Shown here: in pieces, positions 8,567 to 15,041 of the stretch
Layout of the letters: each line of letters starts with the position of its first letter
Position numbering within the stretch: the stretch's first letter is position 1
Assembly: GCA_009779205.1 (NCBI GenBank)
Contig: WRER01000001.1
Location: 1 to 16,732 of the forward strand
Length of the DNA stretch: 16,732 nt
Source of the DNA: Methanobacteriota archaeon
GTDB taxonomy: Archaea; Halobacteriota; Methanomicrobia; Methanomicrobiales; Methanospirillaceae
Reading direction: 5' to 3'
The notes under the pieces: generated by a model
Told to the model about the DNA's origin: nothing
Seen by the model: only the letters and a program-made list of their open reading frames with translations
Database searches by the model: none
Program-made: the position numbers and the translations under genes

Positions 8567-9169
8567 GTGCATATGGACACTATCTCTCCACTTTCAAAGA
8601 AAAAATCTCTTGATATCTTTTTTCGTGAGCACAACATTTCCAAATATGTCCTTGGAACTGCCCAATTAGGTCAGTCATATGGTATCGCGAACAGGGATGG
8701 AGTTCCTGATCGTGACCGATCACGGGCAATTGTGATGAATGCATGGGGGGCTGGTGCAAGATGTTTCGATACTGCACAAGGATATGGAAGAAGTGAAGCT
8801 GTGTTGGGGCAGGCTCTGTCTGATAGTGGCATCTCTCATGATACTCTGGTTATTACGAAGCTTCGTTCTGATCATGATCCAAGCTCTCCTGAGTGGGTAG
8901 CTTCCTCCGTGATGGATTCGCTGCAATATCTCAACATTACATCTCTATTTGGTGTTATGTTGCATCGATATGATTGGATTCAGTACCTTGATGGGACTCT
9001 TGGAGATGAGCTTCGTCAATTACGTGATCAAGGGCTCATACGCTATCTTGGAATTTCAGTGTATACCGTAGAAGAAGTGGTAACTGCTCTCGAACATCCT
9101 GATGTTGATATTGTACAGGCACCGTGCAATCTATGGAACCCTGAGCTCTATCTTGATGAAATTTTCTAA
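8567..9169 (+). CDS. Aldo/keto reductase, N-terminal part (200 aa)
   Basis: This is the portion before the in-frame TAA. It starts at GTG 8567 (or ATG 8573, two codons later) and contains all four catalytic residues but lacks the C-terminal third of the barrel and the cofactor phosphate loop, so the product alone is unlikely to be a normal active reductase. The family is usually 280-330 residues. Confidence 0.6.
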   Translation: MHMDTISPLSKKKSLDIFFREHNISKYVLGTAQLGQSYGIANRDGVPDRDRSRAIVMNAWGAGARCFDTAQGYGRSEAVLGQALSDSGISHDTLVITKLRSDHDPSSPEWVASSVMDSLQYLNITSLFGVMLHRYDWIQYLDGTLGDELRQLRDQGLIRYLGISVYTVEEVVTALEHPDVDIVQAPCNLWNPELYLDEIF

Positions 9170-9175
9170 TATGCT

Positions 9176-9517
9176 GTGCGTCTTGAAAAATGCGTATTTG
9201 TCAGGAGTATTTATTTACAAGGACTATTGTTAATGAATCCTTCTGATGTTGCAATAAGGCTTCCGCATGCAGAGAAAGCAAGTGAAGTGTGGCATGCTAT
9301 TTGTACCGGGTACGGTTGTACTCCTGAAGACCTTTGTATGAGGTTTGTAGCAGCTTTGCCTGCACCAATAGTGATTGGAGCTGATAATGAGGTGCAAGCA
9401 GCTAAAAATGGAAAAATTACAGATGTGAAGCCACTTACACGCAAGGAAATTGAAATGATATATGAAGAAATGCGACTATATTTGTTCAATGAGATAATCA
9501 ATCCGTCGTTGTGGTGA
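9176..9517 (+). CDS. Aldo/keto reductase, C-terminal fragment
   Basis: This continues the same frame after the TAA; the GTG at 9176 is the first possible restart, without an SD. It carries YLQGLLLMNPSDVA and the cofactor-binding PIVIGADNEVQAAK region of the aldo/keto reductase family. Whether it is translated separately is unknown. It is best treated as the remainder of the gene at 8567. Confidence 0.5.
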   Translation: MRLEKCVFVRSIYLQGLLLMNPSDVAIRLPHAEKASEVWHAICTGYGCTPEDLCMRFVAALPAPIVIGADNEVQAAKNGKITDVKPLTRKEIEMIYEEMRLYLFNEIINPSLW

Positions 9518-9526
9518 TGAATAAAC

Positions 9527-10378
9527 ATGGTTTTAACATTAGGAATTATTGGACTTAGTGATGAAAATGGTCATCCATACTCTTGGAGTGCGATTATCAA
9601 TGGATACAATTATGAGGAGATGAGGAGATGTGAATTTCCAGTTATACCTGAGTATTTGGAAAAACAAAAATATCCTGAGGATTTCATATCCGGAGCACAG
9701 GTTACTCATATCTGGACGCAAGATCTCGCTCTTTCACAGAAAATTTCAGCATGTTCAAAGATTCCATATATTGTTCAACATATGGAAGACCTAATTGGAA
9801 AAGTAGATGGAGTTTTATTAGCTCGTGATGATGCAGAGAATCACTATTCAATGGCAAAGCCGTTCATTGAAGCTGGGCTTCCAATTTACATCGATAAACC
9901 ACTTTCTCTTTCTGTTGAAGAAGCAAAAAAAATATTTAATCTGCAGAAGTATCCTGGGCAGATTTTTTCATGTTCTGCGTTGGCATATAGTAAAGAAATA
10001 GAAGGTATCACCCCAATAAGCATGATACACGGGGAAGTTCCGAAGTATTGGGATACGTATGCAATTCATGTAATTGATCCTGCGCTTCGAATTGCAGGAA
10101 AAATGGCAGATAAGATTACATATTTTGAGAAAAATAAATCTTTTATTTCAGTTACATGGAGTAGTGGGCTTATCACCTCATTCGTTGCTACGGGCAAATC
10201 ATTTGGAGAGATATATCTTATTGTTGATGGAGTTAAAATAACGTTTCAAGACACGTTTTATGCATTTAAACATGCACTTCTCGCATTTATACAGAGTATT
10301 AAGAATCGGACTACACCCATCCCAAGTGAGCTCACATTAAAGGGAATAGATATTATAGAACGTGGAAAAATCACATAA
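9527..10378 (+). CDS. Gfo/Idh/MocA-family oxidoreductase
   Basis: A 283-residue protein with an N-terminal nucleotide-binding half and a C-terminal substrate half, typical of NAD(P)-dependent sugar dehydrogenases or ketoreductases. The family signature E-K-P appears as Asp123-Lys124-Pro125 (GLPIYIDKPLS), with Lys124 the conserved catalytic lysine, and HYSMAKPFIEAG before it is typical. Oddities: the usual G-x-G-x-x-G dinucleotide loop is altered to GIIGLSDENG with a long insertion (residues 6-30), and the protein is shorter than the usual 330-350. The start is set by a GGTGA SD at 9513-9517, nine bases upstream of the ATG and overlapping the end of the aldo/keto reductase frame. Its place between the reductase and the SDR suggests a redox step on a nonulosonate precursor; the substrate is unknown. 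Confidence 0.75.
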   Translation: MVLTLGIIGLSDENGHPYSWSAIINGYNYEEMRRCEFPVIPEYLEKQKYPEDFISGAQVTHIWTQDLALSQKISACSKIPYIVQHMEDLIGKVDGVLLARDDAENHYSMAKPFIEAGLPIYIDKPLSLSVEEAKKIFNLQKYPGQIFSCSALAYSKEIEGITPISMIHGEVPKYWDTYAIHVIDPALRIAGKMADKITYFEKNKSFISVTWSSGLITSFVATGKSFGEIYLIVDGVKITFQDTFYAFKHALLAFIQSIKNRTTPIPSELTLKGIDIIERGKIT

Positions 10379-10393
10379 ATTAGGGAATATCAT

Positions 10394-11113
10394 ATGAATA
10401 TTTTGATAACGGGAGGTACTGGAAAAGTTGGTTCTCAGCTCATTCAGCATTTGTCAAAGGAGCACCAAATTTTATCTACCAGTCGAAGGCATAAAGAACT
10501 CGAATCCGCAACCTTTCCAGAAAATGTACGGGTTATATCTGTCGATCTGGAGCATGAAAATTCTGCGAATGAGATAAAGAAACAGGCAGATGACTTACAC
10601 TTCAATGTAGATGTGTTGATTCATAGTGCACGTAACCGTGACTATGTACAGCCAGTTCATGGTATGATATCACGAGAGAGATGGATTGGAGAATATGTGT
10701 TGGATGTCGTTGTTCCATACGAACTATCTATGGTTTTTCGAGAGCAGTTGAAAAAAATCATTTTGATATCATCCATTTATGGAATTGTAGCTCAAAATCC
10801 AAATATTTATGAAAATTATTCTGAAAATGCCTTATTGAATTATAACGCTGCAAAAGCAGCTGAAATTAACTTGACTAAAAATCTTGCTGTTTTATTGCGA
10901 AAAGATGGTATAACAGTCAATTGCATCTCATATGGAGGTATTGAAGGTAGAGTCGATTCGAAATTTATGGCACAGTATAATAAACAGTGTCCATTAGGTA
11001 GAATGATGCATGAAGATGAAGTTGCTCATGCAGTTGATTTTTTGGCTTCAGGCAAATCAACATATATGACTGGTCATAACCTTGTCGTTGATGGAGGGTG
11101 GACGATATGGTGA
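10394..11113 (+). CDS. Short-chain dehydrogenase/reductase (PtmA-like position)
   Basis: A 239-residue classical SDR with a Rossmann TGGTGKVG motif (6-13), active-site serine at Ser126/Ser127 (LISSIYG), and the catalytic Tyr150-x-x-x-Lys154 (YNAAK). The C-terminal MTGHNLVVDGGW is the common SDR ending, so the protein is complete. It likely oxidises or reduces a hydroxyl/keto group of a sugar or nonulosonate. The ATG has an AGGGA SD about 7 bases upstream, 15 bases after the previous stop. It overlaps the cytidylyltransferase gene. A neighbouring SDR plus CMP-nonulosonate synthetase pair is also known as ptmA-ptmB in Campylobacter legionaminic-acid loci (from general knowledge). Similarity to 3-oxoacyl-ACP reductases is expected, but the context argues against fatty-acid work. 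Confidence 0.85.
   Translation: MNILITGGTGKVGSQLIQHLSKEHQILSTSRRHKELESATFPENVRVISVDLEHENSANEIKKQADDLHFNVDVLIHSARNRDYVQPVHGMISRERWIGEYVLDVVVPYELSMVFREQLKKIILISSIYGIVAQNPNIYENYSENALLNYNAAKAAEINLTKNLAVLLRKDGITVNCISYGGIEGRVDSKFMAQYNKQCPLGRMMHEDEVAHAVDFLASGKSTYMTGHNLVVDGGWTIW
11093..11097 (+). promoter_or_regulatory. Shine-Dalgarno site deciding the cytidylyltransferase start
   Basis: GGAGG inside the last codons of the SDR gene (the D-G-G-W coding region) lies 9 bases before the ATG at 11107. An upstream in-frame GTG at 11098 directly abuts this SD and could not use it, so 11107 is the better start. Confidence 0.6.
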
Positions 11114-11814
11114 AAAAGAGTGTCATTGCAATTATTCCAGCCAGAGGTGGAAGTAAGCGAATCCCTCAAAAGAATATTGTTCCATTTCATGGCAAGCCAA
11201 TGATTGCGTATACCATCCAAGCCGCAATTCAATCGCAACTCTTTGAAAAAGTACTTGTAAGTACTGATTCTGAAGACATTGCTGGGATATCTAGAAATTT
11301 TGGTGCAGATGTCCCTTTTTTGAGAACTTCAAAAAATGATGATTTTTCTGGAGCGAGTGAAGCTACATTATTTGCTCTTGGACAAGCAGAGGAACATTGG
11401 CATACAACATTTGATGTTGTGGTGCAGCTTATGGCAAATTGTCCGATTCGTGATGCTGATGACATTGTGTCTGCATTTACACATTTCAACCAGAATGAAC
11501 ACCTTTCACAGATTAGTTGCTTTAAATTTGGATTCATGAATCCTTGGTGGGCATTTAAAAAGAATTCTCAAGATGGTGGAGAATTTCTTTTTCCTGATGT
11601 ATTTGGAAAGCGCTCTCAGGATAATGAAGAGTTGTTTTGTCCAACAGGAGCAATATGGGCTATAAAGGGAGTTTATTTGAAAGAAACCTGCTCGTTTTAT
11701 TCATTTGCAACGACATACTTCGAACTTGACTGGAAGTCGGCGGTTGATATAGATACCTATGATGACTTGGAGTTTGCGCAGGCAGTATATGCGATGAAGT
11801 ATGGTCTATTATAG
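11107..11814 (+). CDS. Acylneuraminate cytidylyltransferase family (CMP-nonulosonate synthetase)
   Basis: Activates a nonulosonic acid with CTP to CMP-NulO, the donor for glycosyltransfer. The 235-residue length fits NeuA/PseF/LegF single-domain enzymes. The nucleotide-binding signature I-I-P-A-R-G-G-S-K-R-I-P-x-K-N is at 9-23, followed by GKPMIAYTI; VSTDSEDIA and VQLMANCPIRDADDI are also typical, and DID near the C-terminus is a probable metal site. QLMANCPIR replaces the more common QLQPTSPLR, a variant I associate with pseudaminic/legionaminic-type or unassigned members, so the exact sugar (Pse, Leg or other) is open. The start overlaps the SDR stop by seven bases. The gene ends nine bases from the stop of a convergent PIG-L gene. 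Confidence 0.88.
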   Translation: MVKKSVIAIIPARGGSKRIPQKNIVPFHGKPMIAYTIQAAIQSQLFEKVLVSTDSEDIAGISRNFGADVPFLRTSKNDDFSGASEATLFALGQAEEHWHTTFDVVVQLMANCPIRDADDIVSAFTHFNQNEHLSQISCFKFGFMNPWWAFKKNSQDGGEFLFPDVFGKRSQDNEELFCPTGAIWAIKGVYLKETCSFYSFATTYFELDWKSAVDIDTYDDLEFAQAVYAMKYGLL

Positions 11815-11823
11815 GCAACTGTA

Positions 11824-12507
11824 TTATTTGACTACTTTTCTAACTAAAATGAACGGCTCTGCGAACTCAAGACCAACTCTATTTCCATAGTACTTTGCAA
11901 TGGTAATTATGCTCTCAAACGAACGGGGATGTGGATACTTACGCATCTCAGATGTATAATATGCCAATGCTTCTATTTTCTTTTCAATTCCAGTAGAAAT
12001 ATCAACATACACATTTGGAGAAAATTGAGCTAGTACATTGCCATCAACCCAGTCTGTAGATGATGGGATGTAAAAAGAGTAGATGTCTGGGATATTCATA
12101 TCAGGCTGTGGCCTGCAGGCTGTCATAACAGCTTGAAAGGTGAGGCGATGATCGACATTGAGATCATGCCCATAATGAGTGAAAATGATATCTGGTTTGA
12201 AATCTGTAATTGTTTTTTCAATGATATGAACGATTTTTAAGAGAGGAATTGAATCAAATTGATTATCAGGCAGATCATGGAATGAAATATCTGTTATACC
12301 AATACACTGATTTGCACGTATTCCATCTTCTTTGAGTTTTGCCAGAGCTGCCTTATTGCAATCTTCACCACGTGATGTCATCCCTTCGCCAAGAATGAGA
12401 CTTTTTCCCTCCCATCCCATGGTAATAAGTTGGAATGCATACGCCCCACATCCAAGGAGTTCATCATCTGGATGTGCTGCAATGATGAGAAATTTTTGTT
12501 GCATCAT
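11824..12507 (-). CDS. PIG-L/LmbE-family N-acetyl-sugar deacetylase
   Basis: A zinc-dependent deacetylase of the LmbE-like fold, which usually removes the acetyl group from GlcNAc-type sugars. The signature AHPDDE occurs at residues 11-16 counted from ATG 12507, and the second part, H-Y-G-H-D-L-N-V-D-H-R, lies about 100 residues later. His12, Asp15 and a downstream His (of the DH pair) are the expected metal ligands. Starting at 12507 gives 227 residues and a four-base ATGA overlap with the methyltransferase stop. An upstream in-frame start at 12531 would add 8 residues, but the family begins just before the FLIIAAHPDDE strand. ATG 12504 is equally possible. It sits in an operon with a methyltransferase and NeuB, so a deacylation of the nonulosonate or its precursor is plausible (inference). 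Confidence 0.85.
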   Translation of the reverse strand: MMQQKFLIIAAHPDDELLGCGAYAFQLITMGWEGKSLILGEGMTSRGEDCNKAALAKLKEDGIRANQCIGITDISFHDLPDNQFDSIPLLKIVHIIEKTITDFKPDIIFTHYGHDLNVDHRLTFQAVMTACRPQPDMNIPDIYSFYIPSSTDWVDGNVLAQFSPNVYVDISTGIEKKIEALAYYTSEMRKYPHPRSFESIITIAKYYGNRVGLEFAEPFILVRKVVK

Positions 12508-13178
12508 TGCTTTGTAGCTATGACATGCCATTCGGCATGGACGTAATAGTCAGGAGTAATTTCTTCACTGATTTCAATATGTTTAATGCTTTCTATATTG
12601 AACCCATTTTTTAACGCGTGATATATCTCTTTTTTACTCCATCCATAAATGGATGTCATATTTGAAATTCCTCTCTTCATGTTAATAGACAGTCCATCTT
12701 CTCGAAATTCCCCTGAAACACACATACCATGTCGATCACTATATGGGGTGAAAAGAAATTTCCCTTCTGGCAAAAGAATTTCTTTAATTGAATTAATATG
12801 CGTGCGTGCCAAATGAAATGGAACACAACTCAGTGCTGCTCTATCTATAACGATATCAAATGTACGTTCCATATGTTGAATTTGTTCAAATCCTCCTTCG
12901 ATAAACTTCCCTGAGAGGCATTCCTCATCAAATCGTTTTTGGGCATATTCAATTGCCGATTGGCTACTATCTAACCCTGTTACGGAAAAACCTTCACGTG
13001 CACAGAACCATAGGTTATTTCCTGCTCCACATCCAACCTCGAGAATTTCTATTTCTGCTCTTTTTTTCTCCCTTGGATAGTTATTGAATACAAAACTTAC
13101 AACAAAATCAAAAGGATATCTATTAAGTTGTGCTCCCTCTGAGTAAATTCCTTCCCAAAATGCTTCATCTCTCTCCAT
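12504..13178 (-). CDS. Class I SAM-dependent methyltransferase
   Basis: A 224-residue Rossmann-fold methyltransferase. Motif I is ILEVGCGAGNN (45-55), with the glycine-rich SAM loop at 47-53; the acidic residue after strand 2 is Asp70 (VTGLD), and the following region FDIVIDRAALSCVPF supplies motif IV/post-IV. The substrate is not visible: N- or O-methylation of a sugar is suggested by its place between NeuB and the PIG-L deacetylase, because methylated nonulosonates are known in some surface glycans. A GGAAG SD lies about 8 bases upstream of the ATG. The gap to neuB is 51 bases and AT-rich, so a separate promoter is possible. It overlaps the deacetylase gene by four bases. Confidence 0.85.
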   Translation of the reverse strand: MERDEAFWEGIYSEGAQLNRYPFDFVVSFVFNNYPREKKRAEIEILEVGCGAGNNLWFCAREGFSVTGLDSSQSAIEYAQKRFDEECLSGKFIEGGFEQIQHMERTFDIVIDRAALSCVPFHLARTHINSIKEILLPEGKFLFTPYSDRHGMCVSGEFREDGLSINMKRGISNMTSIYGWSKKEIYHALKNGFNIESIKHIEISEEITPDYYVHAEWHVIATKQ

Positions 13179-13204
13179 GCTGTTTCTTCCATTAACATTA
13201 ATAA

Positions 13205-13225
13205 ATTTTTAAAATTCTTTTAAAT
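13205..13225 (-). promoter_or_regulatory. Possible TATA region for the methyltransferase-deacetylase pair
   Basis: Between neuB and the methyltransferase, the minus strand reads ATTTAAAAGAATTTTAAAAAT. Either TATA-like core is about 27-45 bases upstream of the ATG at 13178, a distance consistent with archaeal promoters. The gap is otherwise too short for more elements, and simple read-through from neuB is equally possible. Confidence 0.25.
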
Positions 13226-13229
13226 GTGG

Positions 13230-14288
13230 TCATGTATCTTTAAAGTCATCATACATTAACTTTTCTCCTTTTGCAACATCTCTACAACATTTCATCCCAA
13301 TAATATTTTCGCCTTCTTTTGGTGGAATACCATCCCCAGGTCTTTGGAAAGCGATTGAGGATGAAGTAATTATGTCTCCTTTTTTAATTTCTTTCACAGT
13401 AACAATACTCCTTCTCCCAATTGTTCGGTTTCCTTTTTCTTTCGATGTAGGTTCTACAATCCCTGTTCCAATCATTTTCTCTGCACGACGAACTTGTGAC
13501 ACTAATTCCGCTAGCTCAGAAGGATCTGCTGAGAACCAGTGATCTGGACCTTGTAAATTATGATCTAATGTGAAATGTTTTTCAATCACATTTGCTCCCA
13601 TCACTGTTGCCACTACTGCAGCTGTATGTCCAACTGTGTGATCTGAAAATCCAACTATGACTGAAAATGCTTGGTTAATTGTTTTCATTTTTTGCATAAG
13701 CACTTCTTCGTCGTCTGCGGGGTATGAAGATACACAATGAAGGATTATTAATTGCTGATTCCCTACTTTTCTTACAATAGTTTGAAAAGCATCTTCTATC
13801 TCACTAATATATGCCATTCCTGCCGATATTATTAGGGGGATTCCTTTTTTTGCGTAGTATTCGAGAAGTTTTAGGTTTGTAAGATCATCAGCACCAACTT
13901 TGATAAGTGGCACTTTTGCTATTGACAAGATAAAATCAAGGTCTGATGGATTCTGCGGTGTCACGAAAAAATCAATATCTTGCTTCTGGCAGAACTCAAA
14001 TAGCTCTTTCCATTCACTTGTGGAAAATTCATGCCTTTGAAACAGGTCAATTTGAGACTCTGTGATCTGCTGACCTTGGGAAATATATGTGTACTCTGGG
14101 CACGAGTCTGACACAAACTCAGCTGCAGTGAACTTTTGAAATTTAACAGAATTTGCTCCACAATCCTTCGCTTTTCGCACTAATTCTTTTGCAAGTCCTA
14201 GATCTCCATTATGGTTAATTCCAATCTCAGCAATGATATATACTGGACATCCCCTGCCTATCGAATTACGTTCTGTTGATATGATCAT
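13230..14288 (-). CDS. neuB: NeuB-family nonulosonic acid synthase (N-acetylneuraminate/pseudaminate/legionaminate synthase)
   Basis: Condenses phosphoenolpyruvate with a C6 N-acetyl-sugar to form a nine-carbon nonulosonic acid. At 352 residues it has the full family length. The TIM-barrel domain (about 1-280) contains the signature IAEIGINHNGD (19-29), then VKFQKF, GMAYISEIEDA, LHCVSSYPA, GFSDHTVG and the metal-binding VIEKHFTLD region. A C-terminal SAF/antifreeze-like domain (about 290-350) starts at GRRSIV, with IVTVKEIKKGD. The sequence does not separate NeuB, PseI (the pseudaminate synthase) and LegI. PseB and PseC in the same window make PseI the best guess. It is 6 bases downstream of the WbqC-like gene, so the two are co-transcribed. 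The product needs the CMP-synthetase encoded at 11107. Confidence 0.92.
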   Translation of the reverse strand: MIISTERNSIGRGCPVYIIAEIGINHNGDLGLAKELVRKAKDCGANSVKFQKFTAAEFVSDSCPEYTYISQGQQITESQIDLFQRHEFSTSEWKELFEFCQKQDIDFFVTPQNPSDLDFILSIAKVPLIKVGADDLTNLKLLEYYAKKGIPLIISAGMAYISEIEDAFQTIVRKVGNQQLIILHCVSSYPADDEEVLMQKMKTINQAFSVIVGFSDHTVGHTAAVVATVMGANVIEKHFTLDHNLQGPDHWFSADPSELAELVSQVRRAEKMIGTGIVEPTSKEKGNRTIGRRSIVTVKEIKKGDIITSSSIAFQRPGDGIPPKEGENIIGMKCCRDVAKGEKLMYDDFKDT

Positions 14289-14294
14289 GTTAAT

Positions 14295-14996
14295 CTATTC
14301 ATTATATAGTGTTGGGTTACTTTGAAGAATTTCCTTTATGTAATCCGTTCCACAGTTGAATAGTGGATCGAAAAATCCAAGCCACGGAGTAAATGTCGTT
14401 CTATCTTTTTGAGGATATTGAGGATACTCGAAATCATGGTACAACACTTGTATTCCACGGGGTGTGAAGTATTCTGTAACTCCGTATCCTCTTCCATTAC
14501 TTCCGGATATATATGTGTTTGTACCAATAATTTTGCAGATTTCAAAAAGATTTTCAACACCTCTTTTTTCAGATTGAATATTTAGCGTGCTTGCCCGAGC
14601 AAATTTCATTGGAATAGAAAACATTTTTGAAAGATTTTTGAGACTTGTTTCTATGGCATCAACGTAGTTGGTATTTTCGCATACTCCTGCATAGTATTGC
14701 TCAAGGAGGTCATCTGAGTAATACGGGTGATGTTTGTAGTTAAATTTTATAGATTTTTTATGCTTTTCAAGCCATGAATCTCCAATGATTGTCTTTGATA
14801 TTATCTCTTTGCGAGATGACTTTATTGGGATGGTTAGCCATCTTTCGTTTCCGGATATAAGCAACTTATTTCGATTTTCCACACCCAGATATTGGCGCTG
14901 TACATTATCTAAAAGTATAAATTTATCTGCAAAATAGAGTCTTTGTAGGTAATTAAGAGCAGGAAGGTAACGTGGTTGGCTGATCACGACATTCAT
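14295..14996 (-). CDS. WbqC-like family protein
   Basis: A 233-residue soluble protein with the WbqC-family N-terminus (M-N-V-V-I-S-Q-P-R-Y-L-P), followed by FADKFILLDNVQRQ and NRNKLL; the C-terminal region WLGFFDPLFNCG is also conserved in the family. WbqC-like proteins (Pfam PF08889) are encoded widely in O-antigen, capsule and other polysaccharide loci; their reaction is, as far as I know, poorly defined, with a role in sugar modification or aminoacyl/acyl transfer proposed. Here it leads the minus-strand operon with NeuB, the methyltransferase and the deacetylase. It diverges from the TIM-barrel gene, and if that gene starts at 15042 only 45 bases separate them. No signal peptide or membrane segment is seen. 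Confidence 0.85.
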   Translation of the reverse strand: MNVVISQPRYLPALNYLQRLYFADKFILLDNVQRQYLGVENRNKLLISGNERWLTIPIKSSRKEIISKTIIGDSWLEKHKKSIKFNYKHHPYYSDDLLEQYYAGVCENTNYVDAIETSLKNLSKMFSIPMKFARASTLNIQSEKRGVENLFEICKIIGTNTYISGSNGRGYGVTEYFTPRGIQVLYHDFEYPQYPQKDRTTFTPWLGFFDPLFNCGTDYIKEILQSNPTLYNE

Positions 14997-15041
14997 CTTT
15001 ACAATAATCTATTATGTACTCCTCCAAATGATATAGATATT

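Larger units (their letters stand above)
8567..9517 (+). pseudogene. Aldo/keto reductase interrupted by an in-frame TAA
   Basis: Read through, this is a 316-codon NAD(P)H-dependent aldo/keto reductase in a single frame, but codon 201 (9167-9169) is TAA. The first part contains VLGTAQLGQSYGIAN and the complete catalytic tetrad: Asp68, Tyr73 (DTAQGYGRSE), Lys98 (VITKL) and His133 (MLHRYD). The part after the stop holds a PIVIGADNEVQAAKNG segment, equivalent to the cofactor phosphate-binding loop of the family. A CAA-to-TAA change (Gln, giving DEIFQYAVRL) would explain the break. TAA is not the pyrrolysine codon, so known Pyl recoding does not apply. The first gene of the operon with the oxidoreductase, SDR and cytidylyltransferase; presumably it reduces a keto group on a sugar precursor. 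It may be inactive, a sequencing error, or read through. Confidence 0.8.

Noticed and set aside
9167..9169. Pyrrolysine or other known recoding as an explanation of the interrupted reductase
   Set aside because: The codon is TAA, whereas pyrrolysine uses TAG and selenocysteine TGA.
11098..11106. GTG 11098 as the cytidylyltransferase start
   Set aside because: It overlaps the GGAGG SD that is well placed for the ATG at 11107.
12505..12531. Longer start for the PIG-L protein at 12531
   Set aside because: It would overlap the methyltransferase gene by 28 bases and add residues before the conserved AHPDDE strand; ATG at 12507 fits the family and gives an ATGA overlap.
14976..15041. Upstream ATG for the TIM-barrel protein
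   Set aside because: It would overlap the 5' end of a divergent gene, and the added residues do not resemble the family; kept only as an alternative.
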